Below are positions 23,084 to 33,200 of a stretch of DNA of 64,000 nt, piece after piece. The stretch's first letter is position 1. Every line of letters begins with the position of its first letter. Source of the stretch: Aphanomyces cochlioides (taxonomy: Eukaryota; Oomycota; Saprolegniomycetes; Saprolegniales; Verrucalvaceae); NCBI GenBank assembly GCA_019828595.1, contig JAHQRK010000002.1, forward strand, positions 2,542,001 to 2,606,000, in the 5' to 3' direction. The notes below the pieces were generated by a model, which saw nothing but the letters and a program-made list of their open reading frames with translations, did no database searches and was not told the origin of the DNA. The position numbers were made by a program, and so were the translations under genes.

Positions 23084-23349
23084 CGCGACCCTACGATGAG
23101 GACATCCCCGATCGCCTTCGCGATCCACCACGCGACGAGGACGCCGCGATCTCTCAAGGGGAGAGCGATCATATCAACGACGAACCCCTATCGAACCCGG
23201 ACATATCGGACGCCACAATCAAACTCGACTTGCTACCACTAAGTAGCTTTACCGATCGAGTCACTTTCTCAGACAACGACGTGGCCTACACCAACACCGA
23301 CTCCCCGATCAAAGACATAGCTGAACAAGCACACTCAATTATGCATTAA
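23084..23349 (+). pseudogene. Gypsy integrase C-terminal tail beyond the LINE
   Basis: The frame interrupted at 13898 continues here as SRPYDEDIPDRLRDP and is acidic (DEDAAISQGESDHINDE), ending in AHSIMH and a stop. Together with the 17-bp duplication it shows that the two gypsy halves were once contiguous. Confidence 0.85.
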
Positions 23350-23424
23350 AGAAGAGAAGACTATCGGCCCCCTCCCTAAAGAGTCATGGCGGAACCAGTC
23401 GACGACTGACGCTCTTCATATGCC

Positions 23425-25899
23425 TCACGCAATTCGACGGGACCACCATCCACCCGCACCAAACGACCTTGCGCTCGACTCTCGACTGCCCCCCATTGAG
23501 GACTCGGATCGCGTTAAGCCAGTATACACCAAGTCCACGAAGTCATACGGCTGATCGGGCACCACAGAATCAGACTCCACCCAACTGATCGCCTGGGTGC
23601 ACACGACCTTCAAATCGGATATGGTCTGGACTCGATACTTGGCCAGATCGCCTTGAGGTTTTGACTTCAAAGAACCTCGCTGGGTGTAATACTTGAAAGT
23701 CGACACCGGATCACACAACCACTCGAGCAACTTGTCTCCTTGACCCGCCAGAGCGGGCACCTTGGGGAACCATTCCTTCGCTTCGGCCAGATAATCCAAA
23801 ACCACCCGCTCGTCCTGGTCACCACCGCCATGCGCGAAAACACATAGTCTTCAAACAGATCGGGGCCTTGAACAATATCGGCCATTGATGTCGCGGCGAA
23901 CAAAAATAGGCGATCGGGCTCAGATGCTGCTGCCCCGCGCTATCTTCTTCCGCGACCTTCAGACTTGCCAACACCATTTCCAAAGGGCCCGTGATCTGGT
24001 CTAAACTCCCATACGTGTCATTGGCGGAGTCCAACTTCAAGTAAAATAAGCGCTCGAAGACTTCACGCCCGCGTTTTTGCCAGAACGTCTTCAAGGCTTC
24101 GTCAACCAACCGAGTAGCATCATTGGCGCATTCTTCAGGAAAAATCGAAGGCCAGTGCTGGTAACGCTCCCACAGCTTGGCCGCGACCATCGTCTCGTAC
24201 GCACTCACGATCGACGGGGGAAGAGTCCGACTCCGAATTGCACCAAGCAGCGCTGAGCGAGGGGTCTTCGCAGCTGGCCTTGGCGAACCCACACAAGATC
24301 GCTTGGACTTCGGTGGGGACGCGGCGCTCGGGCGTTTGCGCGCTTGATCCACCAACGTGCTTATCGCGCCGCTCGAGAGGCCCTCATCTTCCGTGATTGA
24401 CTGGTTCGGGTCTTCATGATCCAGGTCGGCCACGTGTCCCGGCGGGTTGTGGATCAGAAATGGTGGCTTGGATCGGGGACTGATAAAGCTCGTCTGCGCC
24501 TCCGATCCCTTCGTTTCTTCGCCCCCGTCCCGCGCGCCAGGAACAAGGGCAGCCAAGAGATGGCGGTCGCGCACACCTCGGTCACGGCCAACACCTCGTT
24601 AATACGCTCCCGCCAGAGAGTCACTTCCTTCTCCACTTCATCGACATCCGCGATCGCGGGCAACGGCACCACGGGGCTCGAAGCGTGGGCAGGACCCGTC
24701 CCGATGACGTTGACTGTTGAAGAAAAAGGAGCACTAGACTGCCATGCCTCCACCCAGCCAGCCAGATCGCCCACCACCAGGAAATTTTCGCGCGACCAGT
24801 TCAGAAAGTCCACCGCGCCGCGCAAGCCTTCGTCGCCTCGCACGCTGTCTCGCACGGCCACGACAAGTCGATCGCGTATTTCTTCCGCCTCGGTAATAAG
24901 CTCGTCGAGCAGCAATGCGATATCCCCGAAAGCGATCTGCCATTTATCCAGCTGGGCCTTCAAGTCTCGGGCTTCCTTGACCACCTCGGCAGCCTCTCGA
25001 TCGCGGACATCTTGATCATCCAACACAGCCTTGAGTTTCATCTCCAGATCGGCCATCTTCCCGGCGGATAACACGGCTGCCTCGACCAGATCTTGCCGCT
25101 TGCTTTCGGATTCTTTGAGCTCCGCGGACAAACGCTGCAGCTCTGGCTGGACCTGAACATCGCGAATTTCTTGCACCTGCTTCTTCCAGTGCTCAGCTGA
25201 GGCTAATCGCTCGTTTGATTGAACCTCCTTCAAGCGGAGATCGTGCCGAACGGAGGCCAGCTCGGAGCGCAAGTTTCGAAACACCTCATCTTGACGTCGG
25301 CCGTCGTTGACCATCGTCTGGTGCATGACCTCTTTATCCGCTCGCAAGACCCGCTCGGACTCACACAAGGCCGACAAGCGCTTGATCTCGACAGTCTGTC
25401 TCGCCACCTGCTCGGACAGTGCCTGTTGCACGGTATTTGACTCGTGCAACTCACCGCGCAGCTGCAACACATCGTTGCCGCGCTCCCGGAGGTACTCTCT
25501 GGCTTTGTCACGATCGCGCAAGGCCGCCACCAACGCGACTTGCTGTCGGGTGATGATTTCATCAGCGGGGGTATTGGGCCACGCCAGATCGGCCGTCACA
25601 TCTGCTCCACCCGAGCGACGCAACATCTTCTCGGCCTCTCCTCTTCCGCGCGTCAGAGCATCCCGATCTTGCGCCACTTGTTCTCGCAAGGCAGCAATCG
25701 TCGTGCGCGACTCTTCGACCTCGCGTACCATGTCGGCCCACGCCCGTGCGCCCCCTTCGGGGTAATTGGCTTGGTAAGACCGGGCCAGATTGTTCAAGTC
25801 CTCCAAATGGGTCACCATCCTTCGTAATGCGCCTAAGTCCCGACTCGATTGAACGATATGGTCGCTGACTGTATCTGCGGCCTGCCCGACGTTGTCCAT
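23425..25899 (-). pseudogene. Long antisense ORF of the gypsy element: coiled-coil protein
   Basis: Opposite to pol, between the integrase end and the 3' LTR, a minus-strand gene starts at ATG 25899. Its first 481 codons are open and strongly coiled-coil, with heptads from about residue 35 to 330 rich in Glu, Arg, Leu and Ala. Near 24500 the frame shifts to a second open segment (24574-23819) with a basic, Ser/Pro-rich linker (KRPSAASPPKSKRSCVG, possible nuclear signal). A globular part follows (LWERYQHWPSIFPEECAND). Further shifts near 23900 and 23800 lead to the final piece (EWFPKVPALAGQGDKLLEWL), ending at 23425. I estimate about 820 residues before decay. I recognise no family. It shares the GATCG-rich composition of the gypsy element, so it belongs to it. 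Confidence 0.62.
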
Positions 25900-26142
25900 G
25901 TTGCTCCCACCCGTCTTGGTGTCAAATGCCTCCCCTCGCCCACTCCGTACCGATCCGAATCACTTTTAATTCGAGCCAATCCGAACCCGATCGCGAGCGA
26001 CAGTTGGGATTGCGGATTTCTCCCGATCTGATTGGATTTCGCCCCTTCTCGATTTCTCGCCCTACCACCTTTTCTCTTCCTCCCTCAAACGACCGATCGC
26101 GAGGCCACATTGCGTCATCGTCAAAGCAGGGGCATTGACATC

Positions 26143-26156
26143 AAGTGGGGGAGAAT
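26143..26156 (+). promoter_or_regulatory. Polypurine tract of the gypsy element
   Basis: AAGTGGGGGAGAAT lies immediately before the 3' LTR, the position and composition expected for the plus-strand primer of reverse transcription. Confidence 0.8.
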
Positions 26157-26436
26157 TGTCACGAAGTGTGCCCTATCCGGCAATCCGGTTATCCGGCCAA
26201 GATGGTCGTCAATTGTATCGACGGCACGACACCCAATCTGGCGTCCACCAATCTTCTAGCCTAGCCTTCTTCTCTAACTTTAACCAGACTTCTATTTGCT
26301 CCGTTCTACCGAGCTCCTCCCCTCCCCTCTCGCTCTCGGACTACTCCCCATAGTCCTTCCCTTCGCTAGCCGACTCGCCGCACTCTACGACCCCGCACGT
26401 CTCGCGACTCCTTGATTCTCAGGATTTCACGTGACA
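26157..26436 (+). repeat. Gypsy 3' LTR (280 bp)
   Basis: It begins TGTCACG and ends CGTGACA, a perfect 7-bp inverted terminal repeat with TG...CA ends, directly after the polypurine tract. It carries three close TCCGG boxes at about 26178-26199 (TATCCGGCAATCCGGTTATCCGG), like the promoter motif seen before host genes. No 5' LTR partner exists in the window, so LTR divergence cannot date the insertion. Confidence 0.85.
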
Positions 26437-27003
26437 GATGACAGGCTGTCAACACAAAAGACCACACGTTTTCTGACGTCGAACGTGCAGAATGCATGCA
26501 GGAATGGCATGCGTGGGAACGAACTCAAGCAAATATATTAGCCACGACAGTAAATTCATCGTCGGGTTGTCCATCCATGTCGCCATCTTGTCGGAACATG
26601 TTTGTCGAACCTTCTTGTCGTTGGGTCATTTCATCGAATTCGAACGTCGTGGAAAGAAGTTGAATTAAAATGTGAAAGCTACACTTGATATTTGTAAGGA
26701 GATGTAAAAAAATGTTTGTCGAACGCAGTGGATATTCGCTGAAAATCTACGACAATTCACAAAATTTTATAAAAATGCTCTAAATGATATAAAATTTCCC
26801 AAAGTGAGACAGCATTTTCATTGAAAATTTGTATAGTGTTAGTCACAATCAGACAAAAATGGGAAAAAATCGCGGAATTCTGAAAATGTCCGGATAACCA
26901 TTATCCGGATTCCTAACTCTCCCACAAATGCACAATTCAGCTCGACGTCCCATTTGGAGAAAGCGAAGACGAAAGCAGTAACGATGGCGTCGATCGCAAT
27001 GAC
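26437..27003 (+). repeat. 567-bp direct repeat, right copy (functional host promoter)
   Basis: It starts at the base after the gypsy LTR and runs through the promoter and first codons of the gene at 26984. It appears identical to 8039-8605. The original insertion point is therefore between the bases equivalent to 8038/8039, plus a few bases of target duplication. Confidence 0.9.
26889..26910. promoter_or_regulatory. Paired TCCGGATA / TTATCCGGAT boxes
   Basis: Two oppositely oriented TCCGGATA half sites in TCCGGATAACCATTATCCGG lie 74-95 bp before ATG 26984. The same pair is present in the left repeat at about 8491-8512. Comparable boxes precede several other genes in the window. Confidence 0.55.
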
Positions 27004-27606
27004 TGTGTCGCCGTGCCCCCCGCGGGAGTCTCTGAAGCGAGGACGCATGGTTTCGTCGCCGATTGACGGCCCCTTCCCAATCTTGAACGAAGAAGGCGCT
27101 CGAATGATCAAACGCCGATGTTTCCAGCAAGAGATGACGAGTGAAGACGACCTGCCCAAATATTCTCAACGACAGTTTGAATACTTGGAGCAAGTCAAAC
27201 AAGCTGAGCTCAACCGATTAAGGTATGCTGCTCTCTTTGATGTCCGAATTGTGATGACCGTTCCTTTGGCTGTAGAACCGAATGCGAACAGATTATCCTT
27301 CGTAAAGACAAGGACATCCAAAACATGCACGCTGAATACGATCGATTGCGCGAAATGTCTATGGCACAAGCAAAGGAACTTGAAAAAGTGCATGGCGAAA
27401 ACAAAATCTTGCGCCGTGCAGTCGCCATCCAGAACCAACAAAAGGAAGAAGCTACACAAGAAAATACTATGCTGAAACAGTTGGCGCATCAAGCCGCCGA
27501 ACATATCAAACGCCTTGAACAAACTAACTATGCGCTGCGAGTACATTTGCAGACTAGTACAGGCGGTTCTACGTCCTCGACCCAATTCTCCCCCGACGTT
27601 TATTAG
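26984..27606 (+). CDS. Small conserved coiled-coil protein (CUE-protein-like C-terminus)
   Basis: Two exons (26984-27222, 27276-27606) join across a 53-nt GT-AG intron to give 189 residues. ATG 26984 is the first Met of the frame. The protein has a short basic N-terminus with FPILNEEGARMIKRR. From about residue 60 a continuous coiled coil contains ENKILRRAVAIQNQQK, and the end is NYALRVHLQT...FSPDVY. From memory, the string ENxILKRAVAIQ and a C-terminal F-x-P-D-V-F/Y occur in plant CUE-domain proteins (ubiquitin-related), so a shared ancient domain is plausible. No CUE domain itself is visible here. The first seven codons are duplicated beyond the gypsy insertion, which sits 547 bp upstream. 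Confidence 0.8.
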
Positions 27607-27769
27607 ATTTTTTGCTGTCTCCCTTAACTATGAACTTATATTCCTTATCCTCCCATTCGAATCCAGTGCCACATAAGTTGGCTGCCTAATACCAATCTAA
27701 GCACATTCTTGCCTCACTTTGACATAACGTAGTTGCGATTGTGCACCTTAATCCACTGATAATGGGCAA

Positions 27770-28537
27770 CTAAAAGCTGCTGCAACAATAAGAGTTGTTT
27801 TGGCTGGCTTGTTGAGCAGGAGCGGCAGTTGCACGGAAGACATCCTTTCGCGGCTCAACTTTCTTCTCAAAAATATCACGATGTTGCAAAATTGCCGAGA
27901 CGAGTGCCTTGTTGGCCTCGTCAATGTTCTTGTTTTCTTTCGCAGACGTGTCAAACCATCCCGCAAAGCCATTCGTTTCGCAAAATGCGTCCATAAAGTC
28001 TCGGTCGACTTCTTCCGTGGCCAAATCACACTACAAGCAACACTATGGTCAAGACATCTGCATCATACAAACACACGATACTTTGTTGCCACAAAGGATC
28101 ACAGGCAATGGCTTTCGATTTGGCAATTCCACCTTGGTATCGATTTCTTTCTTCCACTAGACAGGGAGAGGAATCAAGATCGCATCGTGAGGTTTATCCA
28201 AAGAAAATCCAACCTTGAGCACGCTCTCGAATGTATCTTGACGTGACATGTCGTACACGACGAGAGCTCCCAACGCGTCCTTGTAATATACACGATTCAG
28301 TGCGCGGAAATGTTCCTGGCCGGCAATATCCCAAAGCTGAAGCCGCAACGTCGTGTTTTGAACCGTCACCGGCTTGAGCGCAAAATCAACGCCAATCGTC
28401 GTCTTGTGGTGCTCCGAGAAGACGTTGTGCACGTATCGCTTGATGATGCTCGTCTTTCCAGTCGCAGCGTCGCCCAGGACCAATACTTTCACGACCGCGT
28501 CTTGCGCAGCTTCGACTCGCCCTTCCGCGTGACTCAT
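27770..28537 (-). CDS. Rab32-like small GTPase
   Basis: Three exons (28537-28214, 28156-28082, 28030-27770), all split in phase 0 by introns of 57 and 51 nt, encode 219 residues. The P-loop is GDAATGKTS and switch I is [10 protein letters not shown]. Switch II has WDIAGQE, with Ile where most Rabs have Thr; this is a hallmark of the Rab32/38 branch. The G4 and G5 motifs are GNKCDL and TSAKEN. The tail ends NNSYCCSSF, with paired Cys for geranylgeranylation, though three residues follow them. Rab32 proteins act on lysosome-related organelles and mitochondria. A TATCCGG box lies 39 bp upstream of the ATG and a TGACGTCA palindrome 69 bp upstream. Confidence 0.93.
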
Positions 28538-28575
28538 TTCCTCCGCTAGAGATCCCGCAGAATACCAAATAAGCC

Positions 28576-28582
28576 TATCCGG
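28576..28582 (-). promoter_or_regulatory. TATCCGG box upstream of the Rab32-like gene
   Basis: A single TATCCGG half site 39 bp before the ATG at 28537. It matches the recurrent upstream motif of other genes in this window. Confidence 0.4.
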
Positions 28583-28605
28583 TTACGAGCGACAGGGGAC
28601 TTTTT

Positions 28606-28613
28606 TGACGTCA
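28606..28613. promoter_or_regulatory. TGACGTCA palindrome (CRE/bZIP-like site)
   Basis: A perfect 8-bp CRE-type palindrome 69 bp upstream of the Rab32-like start. bZIP proteins bind such sites in eukaryotes; use here is inferred from position only. Confidence 0.35.
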
Positions 28614-28853
28614 ATGACAAAATCCCACCGACGACGAAGTCCAACGAGGACGAGCTTTCATGCTCTTCAGAACCTTTGCTTCTACCCTCCATTGTTCTCA
28701 GTGCAATGACAACTAGCCTCTTATTGATGTTCAGCTTGGACTCTGTCTTATTCCATGTATTATCGACGCATTATCGACTTAGACATGTGTCCTACAGTGA
28801 GTGTCGGTGACAACTCGATCTCACATGGATGCATGCTTCTTAAGAGCTTCGGA

Positions 28854-30115
28854 CTACAACTTAAGAACGCCTTGACGGAGAAGATCGCGCATGCACCAGC
28901 CTTCGCCTAGTGGTTTTCCCGTGTCGGCGCGCCAGCTCCAAAATGTCCAACCTGCTTTGGCATTGTTGACGCTCTGGAGCAAATTGGCCCCAAACTGCAC
29001 CGCTTGATTACGATCCGCGAAGTCGCCAGCGGCTGAGTCAGGATGGCCCAAGCTCCATTCTCCAATCAAGAGCGCATTGCCAGTCCACGCCGCCATGTCG
29101 TTCGTGATGCTTTCCACGCCTTTCGTTGCAATCTCAGGAAGACGCTTGCCTTCGAATCCCCACTTGAGGTACTTATGCCAGTCGAGCCAGACGTCAGCCT
29201 GGCGAAGAAAATCTCTCCACACAGTTGCAGTTGGTGATTGCTCCGTCAAGAGCGGCGACACGACGAGGACACAATTGTTTCCCGTCTGGCGAATGCTGGA
29301 GACTGCCATGCGATAGTAGTCTTGCAACTTGGTGCGGTCAACGCCTTGATGCGTGGCTTCATTGCCTTCAGGTTCATTCAGGAGCTCGAGACCAAGAAAC
29401 GCCGCTGAGTTGCGATATCTCGCAGCGAGGAATCTCGCCACCTACAGCCATCTCAATCTTCTGGCACCAGTGTCATGCATTTACCCTGAGAGTCCGCTTT
29501 ATGTTGCAATCTTGTCGAGTCCACTGAGCATCTTGCAAAATCGGCGCGGCGCTATGATCGCGGCCATTCTGCGATCCTGGCGCGGCATGAATGTCAATGA
29601 GGACAGAGACGTTCGAGCGGAGAGCCCAGTCGTTCACCAGGGTGTCCAAGTACCCCAATGCTCCCGGTGCAAAGTGTTTCCATTCCCCATTGCCAACTTG
29701 TTCCTACGTCAGGAGCATGTCAAACAGCTTTCTCTATCGCTGCTACCTTTGTCGAATGATCCGGCATGATCCACCACCCGATGGGCACGCGGACAGTATT
29801 GAGCCCGTACGACGCAATCTCGGCAATGTCGGCAGCAGTAATCCATGAGTCACGATGGGCTCGAAAGCGAGCGTCGCCCTTGTCATGCCCAAGGTATGCC
29901 ATCACGCGGTGCTCGCCTCCATTCGCCACGTCTTCAGGGACACCCTTCCAGATTGGGGACTGCTTGGACATCCAGTATTCCACGACGAGCCAGCTTCCAA
30001 GATTCACGCCGCGTAATGGCGCACGGCCTTCACGGACTGATTCCCGCACATGTTGCGCCGACACGGCTACGGTCCAAGCGAGCCCAAAGATGAAACAAGC
30101 GACTGCGCGTTGCAT
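28854..30115 (-). CDS. Secreted GH5 glucanase (exo-1,3-beta-glucanase-like)
   Basis: Three exons (30115-29747, 29703-29485, 29441-28854) with two 43-nt introns encode 391 residues. The ATG at 30115 opens a signal peptide (MQRAVACFIFGLAWTVAVSA); the frame upstream of it has only a TTG. The mature protein shows LRGVNLGSWLVVEYW and VRVPIGWW, typical of the GH5 exo-1,3-glucanase group. The acid/base Glu is in GLELLNEPEG and the nucleophile Glu in LLIGEWSLGHP. The likely substrate is beta-1,3-glucan, the main wall polymer of oomycetes, so wall remodelling or nutrition are both possible. Length and motif spacing are normal. Confidence 0.92.
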
Positions 30116-30265
30116 GGTCAATTGGAAAATGAAGCGAAGAAGGAATCAAGCGAGCTGAGAGGGGAAGAAGAGTCGACCCCGTTGGACGAAACTTTCTGAC
30201 CAACAACGCGATCAAGACAGACGCGACGAGCAAGTTGAATGGAAAATAATATATTCATGAAGAGT

Positions 30266-33200
30266 CTAGACGGGGGCTGCGACATAGTGGTCGTTCATGG
30301 CAGTGGGCTCGTCTTTGATCACGCCACGCGCGACGCCGCGTTCTTGTGTTTGCTGGCAGGCAAAGTTGTTGAAAATTTGTTCCAGCGTCGTCTGGGCGAC
30401 GGTGTATTCCTCAACGTGCAGCTCGCGCTTGCATCCTTCGACAAGCGCAAACACGGAGCTGAGCATCAAATTCGGGCTCAAAAGTTTGAACCGGCTTTGG
30501 TCGTTTTGTCGTTCGAGGAGTTGGGCCGATCCTTGTTGGGCAGCAAACGCTGACGTGAGATACCTCGAGAACGCGTCGAAGCGGTCTTCGCTGAGCCACC
30601 ACGTGCAAAAATCCTTGACGGACAAGGATTGCTGTCTTTCAAGCAAGTCGGCGAGGACATAGCCCGTCGGGTGGTCGCTCGAAATGTGGCTGGCGCGAAG
30701 GCCTTTGCCAAGACGAGCACAGACCGAGTCGAGCGTTGCCTTGGTGATGGTGGTCTCACCTTGCATTTGGCTTGAAATCATAGCAGCCACTGCGTCCGAT
30801 GTGACCGCAGCGAGCTTGACGTGCATCATCAATCCATCACCGAAGCGGTTCTTCAAATGCTGGATGCTACCGAGGCAGCGCAAACGACCGCCGACCATGA
30901 TACCAACGCGAGTACAGAGAGCTTCACACTCTTCCATGCTGTGGGTCGTCAACAAAATCGTCGATTCCTTGCTGCGCGTTGAAATGTCGGCGACGACATC
31001 CCACATGAAGCGGCGAGACACTGGATCCATACCCGTCGAAGGTTCGTCCAAGAAGATAATCGGCGGCGAGCCGATCATCGCAATCGCGACGGACAGCTTG
31101 CGCTTGTTACCACCACTCAAAGTGCCCGCGAGTTTGTTTTCAAAGTCGTTCAAGTTGAGCTGTTCCATCTTGTCCTTGACAGTGGCGTCGATGAACTTCG
31201 ACGGCACGCCCTTGATCGACGCAAAGAGTTCCAAATGTTCACGCACAGTCAGCAAGTCAATCAAAGCATCAAACTGAGGGCAATAACCGATCAAGCGACG
31301 GACGTCTAATTGTTGCGACAGGATGTCAAAGCCACCGAGCGTCGCGCTGCCCTTGGACGGAAGCACATCGCCTGTCAAGATCTTCATGGTTGACGTCTTG
31401 CCGGCACCGTTGATACCCAAATAGCCAAAGCATTCGCCCTTGGGCAATGCGAGTGACATGTTGACAATGCCGACTTTGCCACCTTTGTACACTTTGCGCA
31501 GACTTTTCATGACGACAGCGTCCTTGTCGGCGCCGCCGCTAGCAATGCGCGTTTCTTCCGCCTGGACGTCTTGATCGACTTCGTAAGGCTCGTCAGCCAC
31601 TTGAGGATCTTTCATCACGGCGGCTTTGATCTTGGGGAAACTGAGGAGGTAGTCAATTCCAATTGCGATCAGTGGAAAGACGAAGGACTCGACGGCCAAG
31701 AAGGCGACTTCCCATCCGAGGACTTTGGTATCAAAGACTGACAAGCCAGGGACATAGCCATCGCGGGCAAACGTCGCGCGGACTGTGAAGATCGCAAGCG
31801 AATTCAAGCCATTACCAACGTTGAAGAGCGGCGAGAGGCGCCAGATAAACTTGAGCGACTTGTTGATGTCCTTGGTGCTATCGAGAACGTCCAAGACGAC
31901 CGAGACGGTCATGAGCACAACACCAAGCACCATGTTGATCATGATTGTGAACGTTTGCGACGAGGATGAGTCACGGAAGAGATAGCTCAAGCAGTAGCAG
32001 AGCGAAATGAGCGCAAAGCCGAGGAGGATCAACAAGGCAGCAACACCGGCAAAAGGCGTGCTGGCGCAAGTCGTGCATGAATTACCCGTGAAAGGCGTGA
32101 TGTCAAAGAGATAGATGGTCAGCAGTGCAAAGGCACACGGAATCGTGAAGAGAAGCAAGTCCCATGCAAAGTTGGCGAGCCAAAAGGCCGGCAAACTCAC
32201 GCCCGAGACGAGTTGCTGGTGCTTGGAGTTGTGTGACGGATGCTTCTCGCTAACCAAGTAAGGCACGACGGACGCCGAGAAGAAGCAAAAGGCCAGCACG
32301 ACGCAGATCGCCGTTGCGAACGATATAAACGTCGTGAAGAGCGTCTTGGTCTTGGCAGTAAGCGGCAACGGGTGACTGGTTACGACAAGAGTCGCAGCGG
32401 GATTGTTCTGGCTCACAATCTGAACGACGGTTTGGTCCATAAGCGCTTTGTAATTGGCGGCAGCATGCGGCGCAGTCGTGTTGACCGCCATGACGTAGCT
32501 AATTTCCCCCGTTTGGCTCGAGCCACGGACGATATAAGCGCCGTACTGTCCCAAGACAGGTGTCGGGCCGTAGCCGCGATTCCAGAGCTGCTCGCCAGTC
32601 TTGAGGCAAATGCCAGTCGTGTCATTGGGTTGAATAGGCGGCGAAGTGTACGAAAAGTTAAAGACGGTTGGCGTCGTCGTCGCGTAGGTTTCTTTCGGGA
32701 GTATGGCAACTTGACCGCCTTTGAACGTCGACTGCAAGGCGGAGCACCACGCATCCGAGTCAGAGACGCAGTAAATCGGCACGGGCGTTGATGCGCCGAG
32801 GGAATAATTGCCGAGGCCAAGTCGCATTGGCTTGTCGTTGGTCGCGAGTGAGCTGAATTTCAAGATGGAAATGCCGAGAATAATGAAAGCAATGGGGAGA
32901 AGCACACCAAAGAGGACGATCTTGCGGTCACGCTTGGCTGTGCGCCATCGTTTCTTGAAGAGCGCGGCAAAATGGATAAAAAACATGGCCAGCTTGGATT
33001 GCTTTGGTGTGTTGACATCAATCTTGAAGCCCTTGTCTTCACGGCGATCGGCGCCATTCGTGCGCGGCTGGAGCGTGTGTTGGTGGTGCTCATCGCCAAC
33101 TTCTGCCACTTTGATAAAGACTTCTTCCAGCGTCGTGACGGAAATGCCATACGACAGCACGCCAAATTTCTCCAAGTTGGCATCCAATTCGCTAAACATG

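Larger units (their letters stand above)
8606..26436 (+). mobile_element. Ty3/gypsy retrotransposon, 5'-truncated, interrupted by a LINE
   Basis: On the plus strand, in order: gag remnants with a CCHC knuckle, a gag-pol spacer ORF, aspartic protease, reverse transcriptase, integrase, then (after the nested LINE at 13899-23066) the integrase tail. Beyond these come a long antisense ORF, polypurine tract and 3' LTR. The order PR-RT-IN marks it as Ty3/gypsy. The 5' LTR and start of gag are missing. RNase H is deleted, and RT has stop codons. The internal sequence is GC-rich with very frequent GATCG pentamers, unlike the LINE, and this signature continues on both sides of the LINE. The element is inactive. 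Confidence 0.9.

Noticed and set aside
8039..27003. 567-bp repeats as LTRs of one 19-kb retroelement
   Set aside because: They contain a host promoter and start codon, lack TG...CA ends, and a separate polypurine tract plus a 280-bp LTR with inverted ends lies just inside the right copy.
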